Assembly: GCA_016869675.1 (NCBI GenBank)
Contig: VGDP01000016.1
Location: 1 to 64,000, forward strand
Reading direction: 5' to 3'
From: Alphaproteobacteria bacterium
GTDB taxonomy: Bacteria; Pseudomonadota; Alphaproteobacteria; SP197
DNA: 64,000 nucleotides
Part shown: positions 7,356 to 16,196 of the stretch, piece by piece
Layout: every line of letters begins with the position of its first letter
Position numbering within the stretch: the first letter of the stretch is position 1
Translations under genes and position numbers: made by a program
The notes under the pieces: generated by a model
Seen by the model: the letters and a program-made list of their open reading frames with translations, nothing else
What the model was told of the DNA's origin: nothing
The model's database searches: none

Positions 7356-8944
7356 GGCGCCGGCGCGTTGTCGCGCAACAGCTTGAACACCAGGCTGTCG
7401 TGGAGCGCCTGGAACGAGGCGTCGATGATGTTGCCCGAGACGCCGACCGTGGCCCAGCGCGCGCCGGCACCGTCGGCGCTTTCGATCATGACGCGGGTGA
7501 CCGCCGCCGTACCGGCTTGCGGCGTCAGGATGCGGACCTTGTAGTCGACCAAGCGCCAGTCCTGCAGGTACGCCGAGAACATGCCCAGATCCTTGCGCAG
7601 CGCGGCGTTGAGCGCGTCGACCGGACCGTTCCCTTCGGCGACGTTCATGATCCGCTCGCCGTCCACGACGACCTTCACGGTCGCCTCGGACAGGCTGACC
7701 AGGGCACCGACCGCGTTGCGCCGCCGCTCGACGGTGACACGGAAGCCCTCGACCACGAAGTAGTCCGGCACGCCGCCGAGCGCGCGGCGCGCAAGCAACT
7801 CGAAGCTCGCCTCGGCCCCGTCGTAGGTGTAGCCGGCGAACTCGCGATCCTTCAGCACGTCGACCAGCTTGCCGACCGCCGAAGCGGCCGGCTTGATCGC
7901 GATACCCAGATCGGCCAACCGGGCGAGCACGTTGGCGCGCCCCGCCTGATCGGACACGACGACCGCGCGGTTGTTGCCCACGAGCGTCGGGTCGATGTGC
8001 TCGTAGGTGCGCGGGTCCTTGGCGACGGCCGAGGCGTGCAGCCCGCCCTTGTGCGCGAAGGCGGCGGCGCCGACATAGGGCGCGTGGCGGTAGGGCTTGC
8101 GCGTCAGCAGTTCGTCCACCAGGCGCGAGAGCGAGGTGAGCTGGCGCAGCCGATCCGGCGCGACGCCGGTGGTGTAGCCGAGCTTGAGCATGAGGTTGGG
8201 GATCAATGTCACCAGGTTGGCGTTGCCGCAGCGTTCGCCGAGGCCGTTGAGCGAGCCTTGCACCTGGCGCGCGCCGACGCGCACCGCCGCCAGTGAGTTG
8301 GCCACCGCGTTGCCGGTGTCGTCGTGGCAATGGATGCCCAGCCGGTCACCCGGAATACGCCGAATGATCTGACCCACGATCGCCTCGACTTCGTGGGGCA
8401 GCGTGCCACCGTTGGTGTCGCACAGCACGATCCAGCGCGCACCGGCGCGGGCGGCGGCCTCGAGGCAGGCGAGCGCATAACCCGCATCGGCCTTGTAGCC
8501 GTCGAAGAAGTGCTCCGCGTCGAACAGCACCTCGCGCAGCCGCGTGGCCGTGTGGCCCACGGAATCGGCGATCATCGCCAGGTTCTCATCGCGCTCGACG
8601 CCGAGCGCGGCGGTGACGTGATAATCCCAGGTCTTGCCGACCAGGCACGCGGACGGAGCGCCGCTGGCCAGGACCGCCGCGAGACCCGGGTCGTTGGCCG
8701 CGCTGCGCCCGGCGCGCCGGGTCATGCCGAACGCGGTCAGCGTGGCGCGGGCGAACTTCGGCGGATCGGCGAAGAACGCGTCGTCCGTGAGGTTCGCGCC
8801 GGGCCAGCCGGCCTCGACGTGATCGATGCCGAAGGCGTCCAGATGCTCGGCGATGGTGCGCTTGTCACCGACGCTGAAATCGACGCCCTGGGTCTGGGCC
8901 CCGTCGCGCAGCGTGGTGTCGTAGAGATAGATCCGCTCGGCCAT
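7352..8944 (-). CDS. cimA: (R)-citramalate synthase
   Basis: This enzyme condenses acetyl-CoA with pyruvate to make citramalate, the first step of the threonine-independent route to isoleucine. The 530-residue length fits the long CimA class. It has an N-terminal TIM barrel (LYDTTLRDGAQTQGVDFSV; HCHDDTGNAVANSLAAV with the metal-binding HxH; NGLGERCGNANL). A C-terminal LeuA-type allosteric domain begins near residue 390. Start ATG 8944 is divergent from the flavin oxidoreductase gene. Isopropylmalate synthase is the main alternative, but the overall architecture favours CimA. Confidence 0.92.
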   Translation of the reverse strand: MAERIYLYDTTLRDGAQTQGVDFSVGDKRTIAEHLDAFGIDHVEAGWPGANLTDDAFFADPPKFARATLTAFGMTRRAGRSAANDPGLAAVLASGAPSACLVGKTWDYHVTAALGVERDENLAMIADSVGHTATRLREVLFDAEHFFDGYKADAGYALACLEAAARAGARWIVLCDTNGGTLPHEVEAIVGQIIRRIPGDRLGIHCHDDTGNAVANSLAAVRVGARQVQGSLNGLGERCGNANLVTLIPNLMLKLGYTTGVAPDRLRQLTSLSRLVDELLTRKPYRHAPYVGAAAFAHKGGLHASAVAKDPRTYEHIDPTLVGNNRAVVVSDQAGRANVLARLADLGIAIKPAASAVGKLVDVLKDREFAGYTYDGAEASFELLARRALGGVPDYFVVEGFRVTVERRRNAVGALVSLSEATVKVVVDGERIMNVAEGNGPVDALNAALRKDLGMFSAYLQDWRLVDYKVRILTPQAGTAAVTRVMIESADGAGARWATVGVSGNIIDASFQALHDSLVFKLLRDNAPAP

Positions 8945-9039
8945 GACGGCCGTGTGGTAGACCGCGCCGTCACCCTTGGCAAGCGATTGCCGGCCCAGGG
9001 CGCCGACCGCTACATCTAACGCAGTCCGCGAGGAGCGCC

Positions 9040-11013
9040 ATGACCGCTACCGACACCCGTTTCCCGCTGCTTCTGTCGCCCCTGCAAATCGGCCCTCGCA
9101 CGGTGCGCAACCGCGTGCTGGTCACGGCGCACGAACCCCGGCTGGCCGAGAGTTTCATGGCGGGTGAGCGCTACATCGCCTACCAGCGCGCCCGTGCGCG
9201 CGGCGGCGTCGGCCTGCAGCTTTCGGGCGCGACGCCAGTCCACGAGTCCGGCCTCGGCGGCGCGGGCAGCGACGCGCTGGCGCTGATCGACGATCGCGCC
9301 GTGCCGTCGCTCGGGCGGCTGGCTGAGGCGATCCACACCGAAGGCGGGCGGTTCCTGGTGCAGCTCGCCCATTACGGCCAGACCGCGGAATCCAGCGAAC
9401 CGGGCAAGCCGCTGTGGGGGCCGTCGGCCGTCGCCTCGGAACTCAGCCGCGAGATGCCCCACGTCATGTCGACGCACGAGATCGCCGAGGTCGTCAAGGG
9501 CTTCGGCCAGGCGGCGCGGCGCGTGCGCGCCTCGGGGCTCGACGGGTGCGAGATCCTGGCCGCGTTCGGCCTGCTGGTCGCGGCGTTCCTGTCGCCCCTG
9601 TCCAACAAGCGCACCGACGCCTACGGCGGCTCGTTCGACAAGCGCCTGCGCTTCTGCCTGGAGGTCGTCGACGCGGTGCGCGAAGGCGCCGGCCCCGACC
9701 TGATCGTCGGCGTCCGCATCCCGGGCGACGAGCTGGTCGAGGGCGGGCTCGACCAACCGACCATGATCGATGTGGCGTGCCGGCTCGAGGCGACCGGCAG
9801 GCTCGACTACCTGAACGTTGCTGTCGGGACCAACCTGAACCGGGTGACGCGGGCCACCCATTGGGGGCCGACGCCCCTGCCCCACGGCGCCTATGTGCCG
9901 ATGGCCGCGACCATCAAGCAGGCGGTGCGCCTGCCGGTGTTCACCACGGGCCGCGTCACCGATCCGGCGCTGGCCGAGGCGATCCTGGCCGAGGGCAAGG
10001 CCGACATGGTGGGCATGACGCGCGCCCACCTGGCCGACCCCGACCTGGTACGCAAGCTGACCGAAGGGCGGCCGGCGGACATCCGGCCGTGCGTCGGCGC
10101 CAACGTGTGCATCGCCGCCGTGATGGGCGGCAAGCACGTACGCTGCGTGCACAACCCCGAAGCCGGACGCGAGCACGTTTGGGGTCCGCCGCGGCCGGCC
10201 GATCGGCCGAAACGCGTCGTGGTCATCGGTGGCGGGCCGGCGGGATTGGAGGCCGCGCGCACCGCCGCGTTGCGCGGCCATCGGGTCGAGCTCTACGAGC
10301 GCGAGACCGCCTTGGGCGGCCAAGCGCGTTGGACCGGCGCCGTGCCGTCCATGAACGAACTAGCCAAGATCGTCGCTTGGCAGGAAGCCCAGCTCGAGCA
10401 GCTCCAGGTCGTCGTCCATCGCGGCGTGGCCGTTATGCCCGCGCTGATCGCCGGTTGGAACGCCGAGGCGGTGATCGTCGCTACTGGCGCCAGCACACGG
10501 CGGACGGTCGTGCCAGGAGCTGAATCGGCGGGAATACCCGTGGTCACGCCGCAGGACGTGTTCGCCGGCGCGGGCGCCGACGCTCGGTGCGCCGTCGTCT
10601 CGGACGAGACCGGGCTCTACGGCGGGATCGGCGCGGCCGAGGTGCTAGCGGCGCGCGGTGCGCGGGTTCACGTCGCTACGCCGGCCTTCATGGTCGGCGA
10701 GGACATGGACGTGGTGCGCCGTGTGCCGATCTACCAGCGCCTAGTCGAGGCGGGCTGCCGCTTCCACACGACCCGCCGGCTCGCGCGCGTTGAGGTGGAC
10801 GCAGCGGTCCTAGTCAGCGCCTACGGCACGGACGAGGAGCGTGTCGGCGACGTCGACCTGATCGTCGCCTGGCACGGCCGCGATGCCGAGGACAGCCTGG
10901 CCGCGGCGCTCGAGGCGCGCGGCGGCGAGGTGCGCTGGATCGGCGATTGCGTCGCGCCGCGCAAGCTGGACATCGCCATGGCCGAGGGCGCCATGGCCGG
11001 CCGCGCGGTCTGA
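9040..11013 (+). CDS. NADH:flavin oxidoreductase / FAD-dependent demethylase-like protein
   Basis: The 657-residue protein has an N-terminal FMN-binding Old-Yellow-Enzyme barrel (LLLSPLQIGPRTVRNRV to ~370). An iron-sulfur linker follows, then a C-terminal FAD/NAD(P) domain (RVVVIGGGPAGLEAARTAAL; VIVATGAST). This layout is shared by 2,4-dienoyl-CoA reductase, trimethylamine dehydrogenase and N-methylproline demethylase. The cluster region reads RPCVGANVC then RCVHNP, so one of the usual four Cys is Ala, as I recall for the N-methylproline demethylase branch. It may act on a methylated amine, which would suit other genes in the window, but the substrate is not proven. GAGGAG precedes ATG 9040. 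Confidence 0.85.
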   Translation: MTATDTRFPLLLSPLQIGPRTVRNRVLVTAHEPRLAESFMAGERYIAYQRARARGGVGLQLSGATPVHESGLGGAGSDALALIDDRAVPSLGRLAEAIHTEGGRFLVQLAHYGQTAESSEPGKPLWGPSAVASELSREMPHVMSTHEIAEVVKGFGQAARRVRASGLDGCEILAAFGLLVAAFLSPLSNKRTDAYGGSFDKRLRFCLEVVDAVREGAGPDLIVGVRIPGDELVEGGLDQPTMIDVACRLEATGRLDYLNVAVGTNLNRVTRATHWGPTPLPHGAYVPMAATIKQAVRLPVFTTGRVTDPALAEAILAEGKADMVGMTRAHLADPDLVRKLTEGRPADIRPCVGANVCIAAVMGGKHVRCVHNPEAGREHVWGPPRPADRPKRVVVIGGGPAGLEAARTAALRGHRVELYERETALGGQARWTGAVPSMNELAKIVAWQEAQLEQLQVVVHRGVAVMPALIAGWNAEAVIVATGASTRRTVVPGAESAGIPVVTPQDVFAGAGADARCAVVSDETGLYGGIGAAEVLAARGARVHVATPAFMVGEDMDVVRRVPIYQRLVEAGCRFHTTRRLARVEVDAAVLVSAYGTDEERVGDVDLIVAWHGRDAEDSLAAALEARGGEVRWIGDCVAPRKLDIAMAEGAMAGRAV

Positions 11014-11027
11014 GGGGAACGTCGGCG

Positions 11028-11561
11028 CTAGATTCCGACCAAGCGATCGAGCGCGGCGGCGGGCGTCTCGGGGAAGGCGGCAGCGAGGAGCACGCGCAGA
11101 TCGGCTCGATCGCACGAGTCCGGTGCAAAGCCCTTGTAGCCCGCGTAGGCGAGCAAGCTGGCGGCGGCGTCCGCCGCGCGGTCCGTCGAGGGCACGGGGG
11201 CGATGGGCGCCTCGGCCAGGATCATGTGCGCCAGGCGCTCGCCTTCGATCTCCTGGCCGATGATGGCCTTGCGCAACGCCTCGGCGGGCTCGACCGGGGC
11301 GTGGGCGACGCCCGCCTTGATGGCGTTGCGCGCCGCGCGCAGCTGCTCGACCACCGTCTCGCGCCACAGCGCCACGCGTCCGTCGGCCAGCGCTAGCGCC
11401 GCGCGGTCGAGCGGCCCCTGGCCGTCCGCCGCGCGCCACAGGGCGAACAGCAGGAAATTGACGTCGAGCCCGCGCCGATCCTGCAGAGCCAGGCACGCGG
11501 CCGCGACGTCCGGCTTTCGGTAAATAGCCGAGGTGTGGTCCCAGAACGCCGCGCCGTTCAC
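11028..11561 (-). CDS. TIGR02444 family protein of unknown function
   Basis: A 177-residue all-helical-looking cytosolic protein begins (V)NGAAFWDHTSAIYRKPDVAA and has LQDRRGLDVNFLLFALW, the hallmark of the TIGR02444 family found in many Proteobacteria. No catalytic motif is recognisable. GTG 11559-11561 overlaps the stop of the upstream GGDEF gene by four bases, so the two are translationally coupled. No biochemical function is known to me. Confidence 0.8.
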   Translation of the reverse strand: MNGAAFWDHTSAIYRKPDVAAACLALQDRRGLDVNFLLFALWRAADGQGPLDRAALALADGRVALWRETVVEQLRAARNAIKAGVAHAPVEPAEALRKAIIGQEIEGERLAHMILAEAPIAPVPSTDRAADAAASLLAYAGYKGFAPDSCDRADLRVLLAAAFPETPAAALDRLVGI

Positions 11562-12286
11562 TGCAGCCCGCGGGACTTGCGCTTGTTCTCGTACATGGCG
11601 CGGTCGGCGTTGGCGAGCGCTGAGGTGGTGCCCTCGCCCGGTTGGAAGCAATAGGCGCCAAAGGCGGCCGACAATGGGATGTGCTCGCCTTCCCACAGGA
11701 AGGGCGTGGTCTCGATGGCGCGTGCCAGGGTCTGCGCCTTCTCGGCCGCCAACTGTTGGTCGGCGTTGGCCAGGATGACGCCGAACTCGTCGCCGCCGAG
11801 CCGTCCGATCAGGTCGGAACCGCGGATGCTTTCGATCAGCAGGTTGGCGACATGCAGCAGCACGGCGTCGCCCGCCACATGGCCGTGAGTGTCGTTGATG
11901 GTCTTGAGGCCGTTGAGATCGAAATAGATCAGGCTGCTGGGCACCTTGTAGCGCTGCGAGTAGGACATAATGCGGTTGAGTTCGCGCAGAAAGGCCCTCT
12001 TGTTGGCGATCGGCGCGAGCGTGTCCTCGTCCGCCAGCTTTTCCAGGTGCTGCATGCGGCTCTGGCTTTCGCGCAGCTCGCGCCGGAGCTGTTCGACTTC
12101 GCCCAGCAACGCCATGATCGCGTCGTGAACCTTGAGCGTCAGTTCGGTCTCGGGAATGCCCATGATGGTCGTGACGTCAGCCACGGCGCGCGAGCCCGCC
12201 GCCGCCGCGCCTTGAATCTCGGCGCGCGCCTGGACTGCCGACGGACCCTGGACGAACCGCCCCGTCCCCGTTCGTTCGATCTTCAT
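11558..12286 (-). CDS. Diguanylate cyclase (GGDEF domain)
   Basis: The 242-residue soluble protein has a ~75-residue N-terminal region with a helical stretch (VEQLRRELRESQSRMQHLEK, likely coiled coil) and a GGDEF domain. The domain shows DLNGLKTINDTHGHVAGD and the intact active site GRLGGDEFGVIL, so it should make c-di-GMP from two GTP. RGSD lies five residues before GGDEF and fits the inhibitory I-site (RxxD). No membrane helix or known sensor domain is seen. It is co-transcribed with the downstream TIGR02444 gene. Confidence 0.92.
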   Translation of the reverse strand: MKIERTGTGRFVQGPSAVQARAEIQGAAAAGSRAVADVTTIMGIPETELTLKVHDAIMALLGEVEQLRRELRESQSRMQHLEKLADEDTLAPIANKRAFLRELNRIMSYSQRYKVPSSLIYFDLNGLKTINDTHGHVAGDAVLLHVANLLIESIRGSDLIGRLGGDEFGVILANADQQLAAEKAQTLARAIETTPFLWEGEHIPLSAAFGAYCFQPGEGTTSALANADRAMYENKRKSRGLQ

Positions 12287-12447
12287 GCCTCACCTGGCGT
12301 CCGACCAGCATCCCGCCGCCGAACCACCCCCCCCCTGTCGGCCGCGTGATCGTCACGGCCACCTTGCTGCATGAGAGTTAAGGCCCCGTTAGAACCGACC
12401 GATCGGCCGTACCACCGTGCTTGGCGGGTCGGCAGGCGTGTTTGTGG

Positions 12448-12455
12448 TATACGAT
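12448..12455 (+). promoter_or_regulatory. Possible -10 element upstream of purE
   Basis: TATACGAT lies about 30 bases before purE and is preceded by TGTGG, resembling an extended -10. No convincing -35 hexamer sits 16-19 bases further upstream, so this is a weak suggestion only. Confidence 0.25.
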
Positions 12456-12486
12456 AGCGCCTTGAACGAACGGAGGACAACTCGAC

Positions 12487-12984
12487 ATGGCCGCGCCGTC
12501 ACCCTTGATCGGCCTCGTCATGGGAAGTGTATCTGATTGGGACACGATGCGCCATGCATCGGAGACACTCGGCCGCCTGGGCATCGCCCATGAACGGCGC
12601 GTCGTGTCGGCCCATCGCACGCCCGAACGGCTGTACTCGTACGCCCGAGCGGCCAAGGGACGTGGCCTGAAGGTGCTGGTCGCCGCCGCCGGGGGCGCCG
12701 CCCATCTTCCAGGTATGCTGGCGTCGCTGACGCCGCTGCCGGTTCTTGGCGTGCCCATCGAGAGCCAGGCGCTGAAGGGCGTGGACAGCCTGCTGTCGAT
12801 CGCCCAGATGCCGGGCGGCATTCCGGTCGGCACGTTGGCCATCGGCAAGCCCGGTGCGATCAACGCGGCCCTGCTGGCCGCGGCGATCCTGGCTCTGGGT
12901 GATGCGACCATCGCGGCGGCGCTAGATCAGTTCCGCGCGGCGCAGACCGCCGCCGTCCCCGAGGCACCGTCGAGCGATGGCTGA
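12487..12984 (+). CDS. purE: N5-carboxyaminoimidazole ribonucleotide mutase
   Basis: The 165-residue class I PurE converts N5-CAIR to CAIR in de novo purine synthesis. Motifs are [13 protein letters not shown] (substrate-binding loop), [33 protein letters not shown], and [20 protein letters not shown] (the flexible loop). The ATG has GGAGGA about eight bases upstream. purK follows with an eight-base overlap, the usual purEK pair. Confidence 0.97.
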   Translation: MAAPSPLIGLVMGSVSDWDTMRHASETLGRLGIAHERRVVSAHRTPERLYSYARAAKGRGLKVLVAAAGGAAHLPGMLASLTPLPVLGVPIESQALKGVDSLLSIAQMPGGIPVGTLAIGKPGAINAALLAAAILALGDATIAAALDQFRAAQTAAVPEAPSSDG

Positions 12985-14092
12985 ACGCATCGTCCCGGCG
13001 GGCGGGACGAAGGGTTCGACCAGGATCGTCCCGCCCGGCGGGACGATCGGCATCGTGGGTGGTGGTCAGCTCGGCCGCATGACGGCGCTGGCGGCGGCGC
13101 GCCTTGGGTATCGCTGCCACGTCTTCTGTCCCGAGCCGGCGAATCCCACTTCGCTTGTCGCGGCGGCGGCGACGGTCGCGGCGTACGACGATCAGCCGGC
13201 GCTCGAGGCCTTCGCCAGCGCGGTCGACGTGGTCACCTTCGAGTTCGAGAACCTGCCGCGCCCGAGTTTCGACGTGCTGGAACGGCTGGTGCCGGTGCGG
13301 CCGCGCCCGGCAGTCCTGGAAACGTCGCAGGACCGCGAACAGGAAAAGTTCCTTGTCGTCGGCCAGGGTATCGCGACGGCGCCCTTCGCCGTGGTGCGGA
13401 CGGCCGACGACGTGGAACCAGCCCTCGCCCGTGTCGGCGTGCCGGCGGTGCTGAAGACCGCACGGCTGGGCTACGACGGCAAGGGCCAGGCGATGGTTCG
13501 AACGCCCGGTGAGGCGCTGGAGGCGTTCGCCCGCTTAGGCGGGGTTCGCTGCGTCGTCGAACGTTTCGTCGACTTCGCGTGCGAGGTGTCGGTCATCGTG
13601 GCGCGTGGGTTGGACGGCGCCATCGCCCCTTACGACACGGTCGAAAACCGGCACAAGCACCACATCCTGGCGACCACGACCGCGCCAGCACGCATCGGAG
13701 CCGCATCCGCACGGGAGGCCCAGGCGATCGCGCGGCGGCTGGCCGAGGCGCTCGACCTGGTCGGTCTCCTGGCGGTCGAGATGTTCGTCGCGCGCGACGG
13801 CCGTGTGCTGGTCAACGAGCTGGCACCGCGGCCGCACAATTCGGCCCATTGGACCATCGAAGCGTGCGTCACCAGCCAGTTCGAGCAGTTCGTGCGCGCC
13901 GTGTGTGGCCTGCCGCTGGGCGACCCGTCACGGCGGTTCGACGCCGTGATGACGAACCTGATCGGGCACGACGTCGATGCCTGGCCGGCGCTGATCGCCG
14001 AACCCGGCGCCCATCTGCACCTCTACGGCAAGACCGAGACGCGGCCCGGCCGCAAGATGGGCCACGTGACGCGGCTCTACCCGCGCACCTGA
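12977..14092 (+). CDS. purK: N5-carboxyaminoimidazole ribonucleotide synthase
   Basis: This ATP-grasp ligase makes N5-CAIR from AIR, bicarbonate and ATP. The 371-residue protein begins with a ~22-residue extension and then [36 protein letters not shown] is the ATP-grasp loop, and [20 protein letters not shown] and [16 protein letters not shown] follow. The N-terminal extension is encoded by two similar GC-rich hairpin sequences (IVPAGGT and IVPPGGT), unusual inside a coding region. It overlaps purE by eight bases and converges with the osmC-like gene, overlapping by 16 bases. Confidence 0.96.
   Translation: MAERIVPAGGTKGSTRIVPPGGTIGIVGGGQLGRMTALAAARLGYRCHVFCPEPANPTSLVAAAATVAAYDDQPALEAFASAVDVVTFEFENLPRPSFDVLERLVPVRPRPAVLETSQDREQEKFLVVGQGIATAPFAVVRTADDVEPALARVGVPAVLKTARLGYDGKGQAMVRTPGEALEAFARLGGVRCVVERFVDFACEVSVIVARGLDGAIAPYDTVENRHKHHILATTTAPARIGAASAREAQAIARRLAEALDLVGLLAVEMFVARDGRVLVNELAPRPHNSAHWTIEACVTSQFEQFVRAVCGLPLGDPSRRFDAVMTNLIGHDVDAWPALIAEPGAHLHLYGKTETRPGRKMGHVTRLYPRT
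12991..13048. repeat. Paired inverted repeats within the 5' end of purK
   Basis: CGTCCCG (12991-12997) pairs with CGGGACG (13003-13009), giving a 7-bp stem and 5-base loop. GATCGTCCCGCC (13024-13035) is perfectly complementary to GGCGGGACGATC (13037-13048) around one base. The two units share CGTCCC...GGGACGA, so they look like a duplicated palindrome. They could slow ribosomes or tune purK expression, or be a small mobile palindrome; neither is shown. Confidence 0.7.
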
Positions 14093-14589
14093 ACGTCGAG
14101 CGCCATGGCGGGCGGCCGCGCGAGCGTCTGGTAGACGACGCAGTACCGTTCGGTGAGCTTGACCAGCGAGGCGATCTGGTCGGGCTTGGCGTCGGTGTCC
14201 AGATCGAAGCGCAGGCGCACGGTGCGGAAGCCGACCGGTGCCGCGCGATCGACGCCCAGCGTGCCGCGAAAGTCGAGCTCGCCCTCGGCGTGGACGCTGC
14301 CGCCGCGCACCTCGACGCCCAGCGCCGTCGCCACGGCGCGCAAGGTGACCCCCGCGCATGCGACCAGGGCCTCGAGCAGCATGTCGCCAGAACAGGCCTG
14401 CAGTCCCGTGCCGCCGGTCGCCGGATGCAACCCGGCCTCGACCAAGGCGCGGCCGGTGTCGACGCGGCAGGCGATGCCGTCGCCATCGAGGGATCCGTGT
14501 GCTCGCAGGGTGATGACGGCGGTCTCGGGCGCCTCCTCGTAGCGCGCCTTGAGCGGTGCCTGAAGCGCCTTGAGCTCGTCCGCCTTCAT
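14077..14589 (-). CDS. OsmC family protein
   Basis: The 170-residue protein has the OsmC/Ohr fold signature. A basic/acidic N-terminal helix is followed by GLHPATGGTGLQACSGDMLL, with the Cys in the QACSGDMLLEALVACAGVTL block. The two conserved Cys of OsmC (peroxide-reducing pair) map to CSGD and VACAG. A thiol peroxidase or related redox role in the cytosol is plausible but untested. ATG 14587-14589 overlaps the COQ9-like stop by four bases, with AGGAGA upstream. The 3' end overlaps convergent purK. Confidence 0.85.
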   Translation of the reverse strand: MKADELKALQAPLKARYEEAPETAVITLRAHGSLDGDGIACRVDTGRALVEAGLHPATGGTGLQACSGDMLLEALVACAGVTLRAVATALGVEVRGGSVHAEGELDFRGTLGVDRAAPVGFRTVRLRFDLDTDAKPDQIASLVKLTERYCVVYQTLARPPAMALDVQVRG

Positions 14590-15236
14590 GCCGGTCTCCT
14601 GGTTCGGGTCGCACGCGCCAGGCGCGCGACGATGCGGTCGGGATCGGGCAGGCGCTTGGCGAGGCGCCCCCGCGCCTTCTGGATGGTCATGACATCGTCG
14701 ATGCGGCGTTCGAGGAACGCCCACGTCGCCGCACCGCCTTCGCTGGTGTCGTCGAGCCAGAACAACAGGGTCGCACCGTAGACACCGGCCAGCAGCGCGC
14801 GCTTGGTGTAGAAGTTCATGTCGGTCGCCCGATCGCCCGCGGCACGCCAGATGGCATCGACCGTGCGGTAGAGGGCCCGGGTGCCGGCCGCGGCGTGGAA
14901 CGGCAGCGCGTGGTACGCCAGCGCGCGACGCACCGCCTCGCGGTGGGGCCGTGCGTGCTCGAGCCGCGTTCGCACCGCCAGCGCGATGCGGTCGCGCACG
15001 CGCAGGGAGCCGAGGTCGCGCTTCACCAGATCCTCGATCATCCGTCGGTCGGCCTCGGCGACGAATAGCGCGATCAGGTCCGAAGCACCGCCCGGGAACA
15101 GGCGCCGCGCCTCGGCCGGGTCCAGGTCGATGTCGGCCGCCGCGCGATTCAGGAGCCGATCGGTCCAGCCGTCGAACGGCACGTGGGGCAGCGCCGCCGC
15201 CAGCACGGCGCGGCGGAGCATCGCGCGCTCGGTCAC
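14586..15236 (-). CDS. COQ9 family protein (ubiquinone biosynthesis)
   Basis: The 216-residue protein matches the bacterial COQ9 family, formerly 'rpsU-divergently transcribed'. It has a TetR-like N-terminal fold and a lipid-binding C terminus (TDMNFYTKRALLAGVYGATL, then LFWLDDTSEGGAATWAFLE). COQ9 presents ubiquinone precursors to hydroxylases of the pathway. The location is diagnostic, since rpsU lies just beyond def on the opposite strand. GTG 15234-15236 overlaps the def stop by four bases. Confidence 0.93.
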   Translation of the reverse strand: MTERAMLRRAVLAAALPHVPFDGWTDRLLNRAAADIDLDPAEARRLFPGGASDLIALFVAEADRRMIEDLVKRDLGSLRVRDRIALAVRTRLEHARPHREAVRRALAYHALPFHAAAGTRALYRTVDAIWRAAGDRATDMNFYTKRALLAGVYGATLLFWLDDTSEGGAATWAFLERRIDDVMTIQKARGRLAKRLPDPDRIVARLARATRTRRPA

Positions 15237-15775
15237 GCCGCGCCCTCTTCCTCGACGTCATCGGCGCGCGTTGGTGCGTACCAGCGTGCCTCGGATTCGA
15301 AGATCAGCTTGCCCAGATCGGTCATGCGGCGCGGGTAGAGGATGCCGTCCAGGTGATCGCACTCGTGCTGCACGACCCGAGCGTGGAAACCGTCGGCGAC
15401 GCGGTCGATCGCCTCGCCGGTGGGCGTGGTGCCCCGGTAGCGGATGCGCGCGTGGCGTGTCACCAGGCCGCGCAGGCCAGGCACGGACAGGCAGCCTTCC
15501 CAGCCGTCCTCCATGGCGGCGTCGATCGGCTCGATGGTCGGGTTGACCAGGGTGGTCAGGGATGGGCGGCCGTCTTCGCCCGGCGCCAAGAAGATGACGA
15601 CGCACAACGGTACATGGACCTGGGGAGCGGCGAGGCCGCGCCCGCCGATATCCTCGAGTGTCTCGATCATATCGTGGACAAGGACGCGTATCTCGGCCGC
15701 CGTGGGGTCGGCGACGGGCGCCGCGGGGCGTGCTAGGACCGGGTGCCCCATGCGGGCGATCTTCAGGATGGCCAC
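15233..15775 (-). CDS. def: Peptide deformylase
   Basis: This metalloenzyme removes the N-formyl group from nascent proteins. All three motifs are present in 180 residues: GRGLAAPQV (the usual Ile of GIGLAAPQ is Arg), EGCLSVPG with the metal Cys, and HECDHLDG with the catalytic Glu and two metal His. The start is GTG 15773-15775, preceded by an A/G-rich stretch. It heads an operon with the COQ9-like and osmC-like genes and is divergent from rpsU. Confidence 0.94.
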   Translation of the reverse strand: MAILKIARMGHPVLARPAAPVADPTAAEIRVLVHDMIETLEDIGGRGLAAPQVHVPLCVVIFLAPGEDGRPSLTTLVNPTIEPIDAAMEDGWEGCLSVPGLRGLVTRHARIRYRGTTPTGEAIDRVADGFHARVVQHECDHLDGILYPRRMTDLGKLIFESEARWYAPTRADDVEEEGAA

Positions 15776-15916
15776 GGCTTTTCCCTTTTCAGGACAAGGT
15801 CTTGGGCCGAACCTGGCGCGCGCGAGACCCTTTACGCCGCCACGCCGATATGGTACGTAGCGTGCCTCTCGTCAAAGGGCAACGTGGAACGCCCCCTTGG
15901 GGCCGGAGGAGAGCCT

Positions 15917-16126
15917 TTGCAAGTCGTCGTCCGCGACAACAACGTCGATCAAGCCCTGCGCGCGCTGAAGAAGAAGATGCAGCGCGAGGGCATCTACCGC
16001 GAAATGAAGTTGCGCCGCAGCTTCGAGAAGCCCTCGGAGCGGCGCAAGCGCGAGGCGGCCGAGGCGCTGAGGCGCGCCCGCAAGCTGGCGCGCAAGCGCG
16101 CCCAGCGCGAAGGCAACGCGGGCTGA
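15917..16126 (+). CDS. rpsU: 30S ribosomal protein S21
   Basis: The 69-residue basic protein reads [20 protein letters not shown], then [16 protein letters not shown] and an Arg/Lys-rich tail, a typical S21. TTG 15917 is taken as start because GGAGGA lies exactly six bases upstream and the family begins at this point; no ATG or GTG is available. It is divergent from def, with about 140 bases between the starts that must carry both promoters. Confidence 0.95.
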   Translation: MQVVVRDNNVDQALRALKKKMQREGIYREMKLRRSFEKPSERRKREAAEALRRARKLARKRAQREGNAG

Positions 16127-16196
16127 GCCCCGGGGACGCGCGCTTGACGGCGCCTTCGCGTCCCCTATTCCCATCGTTTGACGGCGGGCCCGTGCC

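Noticed and set aside
6594-8330. Very long minus-strand frame spanning trmJ and into cimA
   Set aside because: Only the trmJ part has family motifs; the upstream part is Arg/Gly-rich antisense-like sequence overlapping cimA in another frame.
9414-10523. Long plus-strand frame inside the flavin oxidoreductase gene
   Set aside because: Arg/Gly/Ala-rich low-information translation in a shifted frame of a well-conserved gene.
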